Made by a program: the position numbers and the translations under genes. 64,000 nucleotides of DNA, from NCBI GenBank assembly GCA_000231825.2, contig JH720298.1:1026810-1090809 (forward strand), in the 5' to 3' direction. Of the stretch, positions 51,111 through 64,000 are shown piece after piece. The notes under the pieces are model-generated. The model worked only from the letters and a program-made list of their open reading frames with translations, did no database searches and was not told the origin of the DNA. This DNA is from Tetrahymena elliotti 4EA. Taxonomy: Eukaryota > Ciliophora > Oligohymenophorea > Hymenostomatida > Tetrahymenidae. Each line of letters starts with the position of its first letter. Position 1 is the stretch's first letter.

Positions 51111-53000
51111 GCCAATCTTGAGATCTTAGTACATAGAGCTAAATAAGAAATAAGACTATATGCTCCCTTTTTTTTACTTTTAAATTTATAAAACAATTTG
51201 ATTTTTAACAAAAAAAATAACATTAAAAAAGTAAATTTTAAAATAAAAATGAACTAAAAATATCATAAAACTAATATCAAAAAATGTTAAATTTAAATAG
51301 AAAAATGAAAAATATTATAAATTTGTCTCATGGATAAATAAATAGTAAATTGATAAATATAATATAAATTAAACTAATCTTATTGTAAGAAAAGTTCCAA
51401 ATTTGTTAAAGTAGTACAATTAGATAAACCACTACCAAAACAGAAATACCTTCATCACTAATTTCGTTTTAACTTTTCATATTAAGAAAAATAGTAAGTA
51501 TTAAGATAAAAATTTGTGCTAAAAACTGTAGAAACAAAAAGATGAAATTTTAATTTTCTAATGAAAATCATAAAATAAGTCCCTATAAAAATCAAATGAC
51601 TGAGGATTTATTATCAATAAATTGTTTTGAAACAATGAATTCTAATTTTTATTTCCATGTAATTTAAAAAAAATTTGATATTTATTAGTTAGAATTTAAA
51701 TAAATCTGTTTGTTCATTATTCTATTAACAAAGTATGTAAATATTAACTATTATTAGAATATTTAAACTTTAGTTAAATTTCTTTTTTAAGCAAATTTTC
51801 AAATAAAGTTTTTGATGATGATGATGAAAAAATTACACAAAAAATTTTATTTTGCTAAAATTGTAGCCTTAAATTATGATAATTAATAGGTCATTTACCG
51901 ATTTTAGAAAAAGAAATTCATACATTTAGAAATTAATTTATTTAGAATATTGCTTTCTTCATTGAATAAATATCTTTTGATTATTGATCATCATCAAATT
52001 TTTAAAATAATTAATATCAATAACGTTTAAATTATAAAAATTAAATCATTATTATGGAAGGGAGAGAAGTTGTGAATGCTTAGAGATTTATGCATTTACC
52101 TATTTCGATTCCTAAGCTTTATGCTCCCCTATCACCAATTTTATTACACTTTTGATTTTATATGAAAGGTTAAGAAAGAATAAATTTTGAAGAAGAAGAA
52201 GAACAAGAGAAAAAAGAAAGTTGAAGTTAAAGCATAAATGTGTGAAAAAATAAATTAAACCATCTTTACTCAAAACTAAGCACCAAATTTAATAGATTAA
52301 TGCATTTTGCAATACCAGAACCTAAGCCTTATATACCCTACCAACCTATAGGATTAGAACTTTTAATGTCTTATTTTAAAAATAAAAATAAAAAAGTTTG
52401 ACTAACAATACATTTTTTATCATTTTTATTTTACAAATAAATTATACCAAAAGTAATTAAACAATTATTACCAAAATCTTTTACTTAAATCAATGAGATT
52501 AATACAGAGAGCCAAAGCAGAACCTAAGCATTATGCTCCATATTGGTCAAATAGGTTTGACCTTTTATTCATAAATACATACTGATTTAAAATGAAAAGG
52601 CAGGAATTAAAAATAAAAACAAGAATAAAAAGAAACTCTAAAGTATAAAAATAAATATAGTTTTAAAAGTAAAAAAAGCTAAAATAAATGAGATAAAGTT
52701 ATTGAGAATTTGAAGATAAGCAAGTAGCAAATCATCCAGATTTATTTAAATAATAAGAAAAAGCTTGTTTATTAGTATTTTTCTTGATTTTTTAACAAAA
52801 TTTATTTATTTACTTTTTAAAGTTAATTAAATAAAAATAAAGACATTTTACTATAAATTCATTTTTAAGGATTAAAGGTTTATGCATTAAGTTAAGCAGG
52901 AACTTAATTCTTCTGCTCTTTTAACAACACCATTATTACTTTTATTTTTGTGAGATAATTTGAGTTAAGATTTAGAAAAATCAAATTTAAAAGAAGAAGA
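51111..53000 (+). repeat. Five degenerate copies of an approximately 60-base cassette with coding character
   Basis: Related blocks lie at about 51,114-51,180, 52,072-52,155, 52,286-52,370, 52,493-52,585 and 52,868-52,953. The shared DNA core is near CCTAAGCnTTATGCTCC. Read on the plus strand they encode similar peptides: LEILVHRAKQEIRLYAP, AQRFMHLPISIPKLYAP, NRLMHFAIPEPKPYIPY, MRLIQRAKAEPKHYAPY and QRFMHQVKQELNSSALL, each followed by a Leu-rich stretch. In three copies an in-frame TGA comes just after that stretch (52153, 52583, 52951) and polar, charged sequence continues in frame. They could be a family of tiny genes, exons of one unusual gene, or relics of a duplicated gene. The minus strand is also open across several copies, so the coding strand is not proven. 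Confidence 0.5.
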
Positions 53001-54000
53001 TGAAAATAAACACTCAAAAAATGTATTACATTAGATAAAGATGAAGATTTATATGAGACTATAATTTAGAATCTACGAACTTTTAAACAAATTATAAAAA
53101 AAATATGATATAAGAATATCAAAATTTTAAATTACTTCTTCAAGACTTTGAAATTCCGATTATTTTTAATTCATTTTTTTTTATTTTTTTGGGAAGGATG
53201 AATTAACACTTTCAATTAAAATTTTGATCAGAAATTTAAAAATTCTAATAAAGTTAATAAATATCATTTTAAAGCCAATTTAAATTCTTCAACTTTCTTC
53301 CTCTCGCTCCCTCCTCCCTTCATGTTTTACTAAAATTTTACAATTAAAAAAAAATGATGAGAGGTGAAAAAATAATTATAAATTCTATAAATAATTGAAA
53401 TCATTTAATTTATTTTATTAGAATAGAAAGATATCTTAAAAAAATTAGTTACTTGTGATATGAAAGAATGAATAAATTAAGAGAGTAAGAGATATAAATT
53501 TATATATATATAATAGGTATAAATAAAATTTAAATAGTAGATAGATATCTTATTTATTTTAATTTAAAAAAAAATAGTTTAATTGAAACATTTATTTGGA
53601 GAAAAGTTAAGATTTTATATTTGTTACTTTGTTTATATCTTCAAAATTTAAAACAATTAAAAAATTATTCTAAAAGTTTTTTCTAAAGAGATGGTGTAAT
53701 TTGTTCAGCAATACTTGTAATTTTCAATGGTAAAAAGCTCAGAAAAAAAAAGAAAAGTAATATTTACTATCAGAAGTGATTGAATTTATTTTATAGTTGT
53801 CATCAGAATAATTAAGAAGTAGTGCTTTATTCAAGTAATAGCTTTTTAAAAAATGTATTTTCTCAATAAATCAATGAAGATTTTGTAAATCAATAAATAA
53901 TGAAGGACTTTTTAAGATTTTCACAGTTTTTTTAATTATTATGTTAATTAATTTAAATTAAAACAAAATTCTTAGACCAAAAGTAAATCAATATCTAAAT
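53001..54000. other. Upstream region of the giant surface-protein gene
   Basis: A+T-rich spacer. A pyrimidine-rich stretch, CTTCCTCTCGCTCCCTCCTC near 53,298, and a TATATATATATAA-like tract near 53,500 are the only features. No gene is seen. Confidence 0.5.
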
Positions 54001-57000
54001 ATGGCTTTGAGAACTTTTTTACAGTCATTCATAATATTTATAATTCTTTATAATTTTGTTTCATCAATAGAGTGCCCATATAAATGCCTGAAATGTTAGT
54101 ATGAAGGTAATTTGGTCTAAAAGAAGCTCATTTGTTTGGAGTGTAGTTAAAATTATTTGCTCAGTAATGATAACACATATTGTTAATCAATTTGTGATGA
54201 TGACAGATATTATTTAGATTTGGCAGATTTAATGTTCTATTAGAACTTTAACATGGGTTTATCTACAAAGATAAAAACTTTTGATTGTGTGCCATCATGT
54301 GATTTCAAATTGTAATATGCTGATTAGAAAACAAAAAGCTGCATCATTATGAATTAATGTCCCTATATTAATCAGTATGGAGTTAATTTTTAAAGTGACT
54401 TAGAGATTTAATAAAGTAAATTCATTAAGCCTAGCTAAAAATTAATAAATTTAAATAAAAAAAAATAATTTCTTTTTTATTTAATAATAATTTTAAAAAT
54501 TCATTTTCATATTTACTTATTCATTATTTTTTTAGTTAAGTTTTCAAAATAGTAGAACTTACTAGTTGCTTATTTTATAAGCAGCAGTTATATCAGACTT
54601 TGGTAGTTAGATAATGGTGATTATTTAGGAGAAATATCTGTCACATATAGTTCACCAAATTCCTAAACTCCATAGACTGACAAGTTGAATGCTTTGTTTT
54701 TTGGTGATGAGATTATCTTAAATGAAAATATGAAAGATAAGTAAGCATTAATAGGTTTATCTGCAAAAAATATTTATGTTTGGGATACTAAAATAGGCAG
54801 CTTAATATTTTCATAAAATACTGGAGATACTAATACAAATATCATATTTCATTATTTTTTTAAAGAAAAGTAATATGTTTTCTTGCTTAATTCATAAAGC
54901 TTGGAAATCTATCTCTATAAATTAAATAAAAACCAAACATTATTTATAGGATTTACTTAGTTCTATTCTTTTATAAGGTATGTTTATAATTAATACTCTA
55001 ATGAACTAGCTTGTCTAGGGTTCAATGATAAAAATTCTCTTATTTTGCAAGTTTTTTTTTTAGACTAAGATTTTTTAGTTGGAGTTTTTTCTAAGCTAAT
55101 TTATTTAAAAGAAATTGAGCTAGTTAGCAAATTATTTGCAGTCGGAAAAAATCTATATTTGATTATGTTTAGGCATGTTCCTTATCTGCTCAATTCAGAA
55201 AACGAAACAATAAAATTAATAGAAATGCCTTTATTTTCAAGTATTACTAACATTTAGCTTCCTTTTGAAGATGCAATAAACAGTATAAAATTAGAAGTAG
55301 CAAATTTAAAAAGGGGTGATGGAAATGAAATTAATATAGCCATTTTGTAGTAAAAATCAGATATGACTCAGAGTAGTATAGCTGTTAATTTATTTTAAGA
55401 TAATAAATATGAAAGAGTAATTGAAATATTACCTCAAGGCAGCATATATAATGTCTAAATTATGAATGATTTCATTTTAGATGATAATCTGATAAGGCTA
55501 TTTTGCATGAATGATTTACTAACATAAATTTTTATTTATGAGATAGATATTAAAAGAAAAATTCTAGTTAACACTTATGTAAGTGACCAGACATTTCCTA
55601 TCATCACAGCAACATTGTTTATTACTGGATTTTGGGAAGAAAAAGAACTAGTTTTTTATAATTCTTAACTGATTCTTTTAGGATAAATTTAAGATAAATC
55701 ATAGTCTGAATTACATTTGGAAATAAAATTTGAAATTAGAAATTACAATTAAGCTCATTTTATTGACTACAATGTGTAAAAAAATAATAAAATAACTAAA
55801 ATGTATGAAGATATCGATAATAACTATTTAGTATCCCTAAACCAAATTCTCTAGGAGATTAAAATTGTAGACCTGAATAAACAAGAATAAATAGGTAGAA
55901 TTGTTATTAAAGAAAAAACGAATTGTCTTCCAATTGATTTTGTTGTAATTTCAATTTTAAATGTGAAATTTATCCTAGTTTTGTGTGATAACTGCTTTAT
56001 TTACATGTATGACTACAATTAATTTTAATACGTAATTAGCCATTAGTTTTATGATTTTGATTTAAATAGCATATAAGATTTTTCTTTTGTGGAAAGTTTT
56101 ACTGAATAAGGATCTGTCATTATTTTTTCAAGTACAATTATCATAAGAATTAATTTATCTAGTGATGGGTAAATAACTAGCTAATTTTAGAACTAAAGTT
56201 TTGATAAAGTGTTTATAAAAGATATTGCCTATTTTCCAGAAAATCTAAATTCACCTAAAATCTTGTATGTGATTTCTTCTTCAGAATTTTCTGTTTATTA
56301 ATTAAACCCAGAAACACTAGAATTATATTCTGATAGAACACAATACAAAGGTGATGAGTTGTTCTTAATCTTGAGTTATTACATAGATTACCAGAATTGT
56401 AAATATTTATTAATTTTGAAATGAGGTATTTTTAAAATAATAATTTTAATAGAATAAATAGGATTGAGCAGTCAGACAAATTAAATAGTTATTTTAAATG
56501 CAGATTTATATTAAATATTAGAGATAACTCTATTAGATAGCAATGCAAGATGCTATTATCCTAGAAAAATTGATGATGACTCAGTGCTTTGTAGCTTCCA
56601 AATAACTAATTTAAACTAGTTAAATAAATAAAATAACTTTTTAGGTTTTGTAAAAAACAATTAAGATTATGAAATCTTTTCATCATACTTTGATGATGAA
56701 ACATATTTTTTTGATGACGAAAGTAAATTAATAATATACTATGCAAATCTAGATAACTTAAATATGTTAGCAATTCAAATTTATGCTAATAATTTTATTT
56801 AACCTTTATCATACACACTTATTTTCAATCAAGGAAATTTTAACCATTATTACAGGAAGTCATCAAGCAGGTAATTATTTTATTTTTGCTTAACTTATTT
56901 TATATGAAATGCAAAATTTAATTAAAATTTCATTTCTAATTCCATAATATTTTGAAAATTTATCACCTCTTTACCTTTAAATTTTGCATTTGATAATTAT

Positions 57001-60000
57001 AAAAAAAATTTAAATTAAGATCTCTCTATTTAAGATCTGAAATTTAAAGATAATTCTTAAAATAGAATTATTGAACTGATAATATATTTAATCAATCCAT
57101 TAAAAATAAAAAAGGATGTTTTTGACTGAAAGCTAAGGGTCAGAAGTTTATGCATTACATTTTGATTAAGAGCTTGAATATTCTATAAAATAGATTGATG
57201 TAAGTAATAAAATTACAATTTAAAATATACTAGTTATTTTTGAAAGAAACAAATTAATTGAGATAAATAATCATGGTTTTTTTATCTACACTTTAAGTAC
57301 TAATAGTATTATTTACAATTCTTACGATGATTTGCCATAATGTTAAAATTTGTAAATTAAGAGTTTGACTTATTCGTTGTAAGCAGATTTCTTACTTTTT
57401 ATTTGTGACTTTTAAATATATTAGCTGAGATTAATCAATATGAACTCATACAAACTTTTTAATTTATCTAGCTAAAGTAATAAATCTGATCCTTTATTAA
57501 AAATTTAAAGCTATTTATACATTCAAAGTCAGTAAAAAATGATTATCTAATCTTAAAATTAGTCTCTTCATCTTTATCTTTTTTATGAAGAAGGTGAATT
57601 AAGCGCATATATTTTTGAGCACTATTTCATGTATGCATTAACAGTTAGCAGCATTATTGACTACATGTATGATGATAGTTTACAAATTATTTTCTGTTTA
57701 TCTAAAATCAAAAAGAATTATTTTATTTATAAAATAATTTATTTAGAAGAAACTCCTTTAACCACAATGGGTTTAATTGGAGAAATTTAAACATTTAATT
57801 AACCTAATTTATTTATCTTAGACAGCTAAACTAAATTCTTAATAATAATCATGAATAAAATAATTTATGTAAGTAATTTGGATTATTTGTCAGATTTTAG
57901 CTACTAACAAATACTGATTCCTGATATAGATTAATACTTGGTTTCATCCTAAATTCTTGTTTTCAAAAACCAGAAAAAGTTATTTGTTTTTACAATTAAA
58001 AACATAATTCAAGCCTTTTTAAACAATTAATCAAGCATAGTTTCGCCTGAAGTTACAATCAAAAATAATATAATATAAACATTTCTTATGATTCCTGATT
58101 TTTAGGATAATCGTAAATAGCTTATTGTAGTTGCTGTTAAGCTAAGTTAACAATCATAAATATATATTTATGATTAAGATGGATTAATAATATAATCAAT
58201 ACCTCTTCAAATAGAAAATGATTTTGCATCTTAACTTTAGTATGACCTAAAATCTAAAATTCTGTATATATGTACTTAAAGAGGATTCATAATAGGCATA
58301 GATACCACTCAAGGATTTCTTTAAGCCTATATAGTTAATACGAAGTTTTCATTACAACAGCAATACAAGAACCAAATAGTCATGACTTCTCTCTATTTCA
58401 ATTTTTAATGTAAAATCAATTTATTTAATTTTATTTATTTCTAATAAGCTTCAATTCGTTTTTAGTTTTTCAATTTCATCAAATAAATAGATTTTTTGAA
58501 TAACAAAATACTAAATAAACAAATAATGAATATTTTTTTGAGAATTTTTCCTCTTAAAAAAAGGGTCTTAAATCAGAAATTTTATTTGAGTTTTTTTTTT
58601 TGGATTATTCAAATATTTGAAATAAAAATAATTTTAATAAAATATTTGTATTATAAAAAGCAAACTAAATTATTATATGGAATCAATTTTATATTGGACT
58701 GGTATCTATAACTAATTTTATAGAAATCCCCATAAGTATTGTAAGAAGATTAAAAACATAAATTTATTTATAAAATTAAACTAAGAGTTTTTATCTTTTT
58801 GACTAGACTAATATTCTCTGGAAACTTTCGTTTGGGCTAGATAAGTTAAAATATATTTATTCTTTAGCACAGCCTTCCTAAGGATAGGCAAATATTATCT
58901 ACGTTAGCAATAACCAATAGATGATAGTATAATAAGAAGGAGATATTTTTATCATTAAAGATGGAGTAATACTATTTAAATATGAAATTTTACTTCAAAA
59001 ATTTGATAAAAACATTTTAATATTTGATAATAAGTAAAACCAGCAATTTCTAGGGTTACTTTTGTTTACATATGATAGAAAAGTTAAACTTATGGATTAA
59101 ACATTTTAAATCTTAGATATTTATTAATTTAAAAATGATAATAGTTAGTTTTAATGTGAAATGGAAAACTTTATTGTAGCATCTGACTATCAGAGTGCTG
59201 CTATTATCTTTGATAAATAAACATTAAAATTAATTTTTGAAATAGACATAAAGTAATAACCTTAGTTAATTTAGCTTTATTGTTCTTCAGTTTAAGATAT
59301 TTTCTTTACTGTAGATATTCAATACAATCTTTAAGTGTATCATGTTACTCAGAAATCTCAATAAGTTATATCAAATTATCAAATACCTTATCCTTTCCCT
59401 TACGTAAAAGGGAAGTTATAGCTATTCATAGAGAGTGACCATAGCAGAATATTTTTCATTTAAATCAATAAAAGACAAGTATTTTGCTATGACTACAAAT
59501 AATAAGTAAGCCTAAATAGTTTATTAATTCCTCCATGTCCAAATTTTAACTTTAAAATATCAGAATCATATATTTTCACAACATGTATTTATTAATTTAA
59601 CATCCATTTTAAAACTGATATGAAATATTTAACTTCAATAATAACTTAAGAAAGCCATGGAGAAGTAATTTAAATTGTTATTGAAATATCTCCTTAATTT
59701 ATACTCCTAAACTCTAATAAATAAATACAAATTTATAAAATTACTTATGCATAGGATTCTTCATATAAAGTTGAACTCATTTAAAATTTTTTAACAAACA
59801 ATGAAGAAATTTTGCATTATGTTCTAATTGAATAAAATTATTAAATACTCCTTGTAAGCAGAGATGATAATTAAATATATTCTAGAAGCTTCAGCTCAAA
59901 ACTTATTAAAGACCAAGACAATTATCGGTGCTACAAAGACTTTTAATCTGATAATTAATATTAGTTAAAGAATTACATAGATAATATTTCAAGAACATTG

Positions 60001-63000
60001 TAACTAATTTAACCAATTCCAAAGTATATTTACATTAATTGCTACCTTTAATATCAATTCTTTTTCTCTTATGTAGGTTTATAAGATTTTATTCTTAATA
60101 TAAGAGTTCATCAAAAAGAATTAACTATTTAAGATGAATTATTTAATATAGAAAATGGATTTGACCCTACTTTAATTGAAAATTTTTATTTTTAGAGCTT
60201 AAGACCTTTTTCTCTTTAGAATGATGGTAATCTAAAGGAAGTAAGCTTGATTAATACTTATCTTAATTTAACTAAAATCTAAATGATTACAATTCCACTA
60301 AAACAAATAAATTATTCTTATGTTTTAAGCTTATACTAAAAATAAAATGAACTCATTTTCAAAAAATAAATTATGGTAGATTTAATTAATTAAAGTTTAG
60401 ATTCAATAGCCTTAGTCAACACAGTTATTAGAAATCAAACTCTACAAAAAACTATCTATTCAGTTAAAAGCTCAACAAAAATAATAATTAAAAACTTAGT
60501 CTTGCAAAATATCAATATGAGAAGCTCAATATTATTCTACATTTAAAAAGTAAAATATTTTTATTTATTCATTTACTTTCAATTCTTGCAAAAGAAATTT
60601 TTGATTTTATTAATTTATTTTCAATATTTTAAATACTTATCATAAATTAAATAATTTTCAGTGGAAAAACAAAGGGGGCTATTATTTTTGGAATTTAAAT
60701 TTTATTTTCTTCTTTTGTAGAAAATCTTTTTGAGTTATAGAAAAATTTAAATCCAACAAAAAATAATAAACACCCCCTAGTGTTTGTTATTAAGCTATTT
60801 TTAAACAAATTTATTTATGTATAGGCTACAACGGTGATTATAGAAAATATAGTAATAAGTGGATGTGTTTTAGATGATTCATATTTACTTTTTATTGATG
60901 GTTCCAGCAAATTAGAAATTAAACATTTGAAGATATTTTAAAATGAGATAGGATATTCTTCTTCTATTATTTACATAACATCTTCTCCAAAAGTTAGTTT
61001 ACAAAATTTTTAATTATTTGAAAACAAAAATTCTTAAAAATAAAATGATCTTTTGAAATCCGATATATTTAAGATCCCTTGTTTAATAATTATTTAAAGA
61101 GGTTTAATTATTAATTTAGAAAATTTTAACTATACAAGTAACAACTAAGTTTAGTTATTATTCTACTCTAATTCATATCAAACTCTATAACAATAAATAG
61201 AATCATCTTTAGATGAAATAAAGTTGATTAATTTTAACATATTTAACAATACTTTGATGATCAATGATCAAGCTAATATAGTTGATATCCTTTCTTTGAT
61301 TTTTATAAGATCAAATTTTGCAGTAATAGATAGAACAAACATTACCTAGAATTTCTCATCTTTGAGTAAAGGGATAGTAAATGTTGAATCTTTATAAGTT
61401 TTAATAATTAAGTTCGTAAATATACTGAATAATACTTCTTTAGAAGGAGGATGTTTTTACTTAGACGAAATTAAGGTAACATAAATTTAGAATGCAAATT
61501 TTACATCAAATAAAGCTCTAGCATCAGGGGGTGCTATTTACTTAAAAAATTCTCACTTAGCAATTTAGGAGACTTTATTTTAATCTAATTAAGCTATTAT
61601 TGGAGGAGCAATTAAATAAGCTTCATTATCACTTATTGATTTAAATAGTGATGATGTATAGTTTATAAATAATAAAGCAAAAATAATAGGAAACAATATT
61701 GCTAATTTTTAAAAGCTTTAACTTAAATTGAAAGAAAACTTTTTTGATTATTAACAAGAATAAAGAGGAGCTGACTATGAGTACTTTACTTTAAATAATT
61801 AAAAACATTTGATAACTTCATTAAGACCTGGAGCTCTTTTATCTTTTCTTTTAGAATTAGAAGATGAAGAAAAGAATTAATTTAAGCAAAATGATTAAAT
61901 TGTTGCATACCCATAATTAATTTAAGATGAGTTGCAAAAAATAACAATTCAAATTTAAGCCAAAAATGATGATTAATTTTTAGATGTTAATTCTAATTTT
62001 ATGATAAATTTGTTATCTTATTCTGAATTATACAAAGGTTTCTTCCTATAAAATATTTAATTTAATACTAAACATTTTATTTCCTAAAATGAAACAAATA
62101 ATAGTTTTCTCCCAAATCATAAAGACTAGACTAATTTTAAAATCAAAATGTATGACCTTTCTGATGGGTAGTAAGAACCAATATGCTAAATATAATTAGC
62201 CATATAATTTCGTAATTGTATAAGAGGTGAAATAATTACACAAACTGAATAGAAATACTATTAATGCGTACCTTGTGAATAAGGTTCATATTCTTTACTT
62301 ATTCCTAAATTTCAAAATGATAGCAATTAAGAAAATTAATTAAGAGAGCATAAATGTCTTCCATGTCCTTCTTAGGCTTTGAGCTGTTTCAAAGATTAAA
62401 TTTATTTAAAAGATGGATTTTGGAGATTCAATGATAATATTGATATCATATATTCATGTAAAAGTGGCAATTGCTTGGCAGAAAAATATAATCAAACAAA
62501 AATATGTAACGAAGGATATACAGGGCCTTTATGTGAATCTTGTGATGATATACAAAACAGCTAAAATAATTGGTAAATTCTTTAATTTATTATCATTAAA
62601 AACCTACCATAACTTTTCAATTAATTTAAAAGTTTTTATTTTTATTTTGATGTTTTCCATTTTATATATGAGAAAAATTTAAAACTAAATGTTTAAGCAA
62701 TTTATATACTGAAATTAAAAAGTTTAAGGTAAATATTAATATTTTTTAACTATGATTATAGGTATGTGAAATTAGGAATGTACTAATGTTATGAGTGTGA
62801 TAGTAAGAAGTAATTAGAATTTAAAATAAATATAGGGACGATATTCTTTTTGACATTTTTATTTCTTGTTTTGCAGACTTAGATTTTAAATAAATAGTTT
62901 AAATATGTTTAGATAGGATACTACTTAAGAAGAATGGGAATACTAAGTATTTCTAAAAGTTGTGAGATAAATGTTAATTTTGAGGTAGTAAAGTTGATGG

Positions 63001-64000
63001 TTTATTTTATCTAAATTTTTTCAGTAGTAAATTAGGCTGATAATTTTAGTGAAATGAGTTTTCCTTTTGATATGATAATTGGTAGATTACCTTAGTCTAT
63101 AATGGAAAGATGGTAATGCATTTATTTGAATATCTTCTTTGCAGAGAAGTAGAAATTAGATTTTAACTTGAATGATTTTAGGATTTTAGCAGTTATTTTG
63201 ATCCCTTTTGTTTACCAAATAATTCTAAGTGTGGTTTACTACATATTGCTATGCTTAAAAGCTATAAAAAGAATAAGGAACTTCTTATTTAATTTATTTC
63301 AGATAATAATATTGATTATGCAGCCTAATATTATACTAAACCTATTTATGTCATTATCTTGTAGAAGAATAGGTGATCAAATGTTCATTTTATCTGATTT
63401 GAAAGAAGAATGTTTGTCTCAAAATCATTTAAAATAAATATATTTTATCATAATACCAAGCATGATAGTTTGGATTGGAATTCCTCTCTCATTTTTCTTT
63501 TTTATCAAAAAACAGAAGAAAGATTTGAATTAGTTTAAATAACTGTTTTAATTTGGAGTATTTTACCAAGAGTTTAAAGAAGATTTCTTCTATTGGGAAT
63601 TTGTTAGATTAAATTTCAGAATTCTAGTTACAATAAGTTTAATTATTGGCTAAACGATTTACTTTACTATTAACTATTTTAGCATGCTACTGTTAATATT
63701 GTACCTAATTTGCATTTTCAAGAGATCTCCATATAGAGAACACAGAGTTTGGAAATTAGATATAATAACTAATGCTGTTTTAATATTAATTATAATATTA
63801 AATTTGGAATACATTGAAATTTAATAAGATTACAAAGATAAGAAAAGCTATTTCCTTAATTAGGTTATTTAATCTGCTATTATCATTCTCTATTTTGGAT
63901 ATCTTCTTTATGTTTTTCATTTATTTTTTAAGACATGGTATAAATTATAATTGAAAGATAAATTAATGCCTTTACTTATTAAGCTAAAAAATAGATTTGG
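54001..64000 (+). CDS. Giant surface protein: signal peptide, beta-helix repeats, Cys-rich knot, multi-pass C-terminus (3' cut)
   Basis: Seven exons: 54001-54415, 54536-56398, 56453-56870, 57115-58409, 58868-60549, 60825-62572 and 62762 to the window end, giving 2,886 residues in frame and still open. A signal peptide (MALRTFLQSFIIFIILYNF, cleavage near SSIEC) leads into a CxxC-rich segment (CPYKCLKCQ). About 1,800 residues of beta-rich, propeller-like sequence follow. Exon 60825-62572 carries beta-helix repeats of the polymorphic-outer-membrane type (NFTSNKALASGGAIYLKNS). Then comes a Cys-rich knot (YYQCVPCEQGSYSLL; CLPCPSQALSCFKDQ; GYTGPLCESCDD). The last exon has at least six membrane helices (FRILAVILIPFVYQIILSV). 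This matches a large ciliate family of predicted surface proteins with multi-pass C-termini. A role in adhesion or sensing at the cell surface is inferred. Confidence 0.84.

Noticed and set aside
52056..52130. tRNA-like element (TTTCGATTCC resembling a B box)
   Set aside because: Acceptor and anticodon stems do not pair, and the related copies of the same cassette lack the B-box-like bases.
1..64000. Chromosome breakage sequences or telomere repeats
   Set aside because: No C4A2-type repeat and no close match to the Tetrahymena 15-base breakage element was seen by eye on either strand.

Overview
The window looks like macronuclear DNA of an oligohymenophorean ciliate, most likely Tetrahymena or a close relative. 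It is very A+T rich. Read with the standard code it holds almost no long frames, but with TAA and TAG read as glutamine and TGA as the only stop, large genes appear on both strands. Conserved positions support this code: a TAG supplies the Gln of the kinase motif FHQLVSGIDYCH (about 43,420-43,460, minus strand), and TAA supplies the Gln of the G-Q-L-G signature in several RCC1 repeats (about 17,700-19,810). Introns are GT...AG, A+T rich and often only 44-70 bases long. All gene models were spliced by hand with this code; exon lists are in the entries.

Layout. 1-14,024 (+): two tandem, paralogous, multi-exon genes for large multi-pass membrane proteins with a PAS-like domain, resembling the TmcB/TmcC (tiny macrocysts) family; the first is cut by the left edge. 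14,456-15,508 (+): a doubtful small membrane-protein gene or relic. 16,194-26,656 (+): a 27-exon gene of about 2,448 residues, with about 15 RCC1-like repeats followed by a region that looks like a RasGAP fold. 27,209-30,798 (-): an Asn/Gln-rich protein of unknown function with a possible extra 3' part. 32,558-36,949 (+): two intronless genes whose products both start Met-Gly-Cys, a dual-acylation signal. 36,950-40,650: nearly empty. 40,651-50,422: five genes, namely a DPY30/RIIa-motif protein (-), a tiny two-exon gene (+), a CAMK-like protein kinase (-), a Gln-rich protein (-) and a coiled-coil protein with cysteine clusters (-). 50,423-54,000: intergenic, with a degenerate five-copy repeat cassette that looks like decayed or cryptic coding sequence. 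54,001-64,000 (+): the first 2,886 residues of a giant secreted/membrane protein (signal peptide, propeller-like part, GGA-type beta-helix repeats, Cys-rich knot, multi-pass C-terminus), cut by the right edge.

There is no operon logic; as usual for ciliates each gene has its own intergenic flanks. Several products fit cell-surface sensing and cortex or cilium biology: the two PAS membrane proteins, the giant surface protein, the acylated MGC proteins, the kinase, the RCC1/GAP-like protein and the DPY30-motif protein. That is a loose theme, not a shown pathway. No tRNA, rRNA, transposase, CRISPR array, telomere repeat or chromosome breakage sequence was recognised. The most unusual items are the RCC1/GAP-like fusion, the five-copy cassette at 51.1-53.0 kb with an in-frame TGA recurring at an equivalent place, and a compact three-way-junction RNA candidate at 35,969-36,060.
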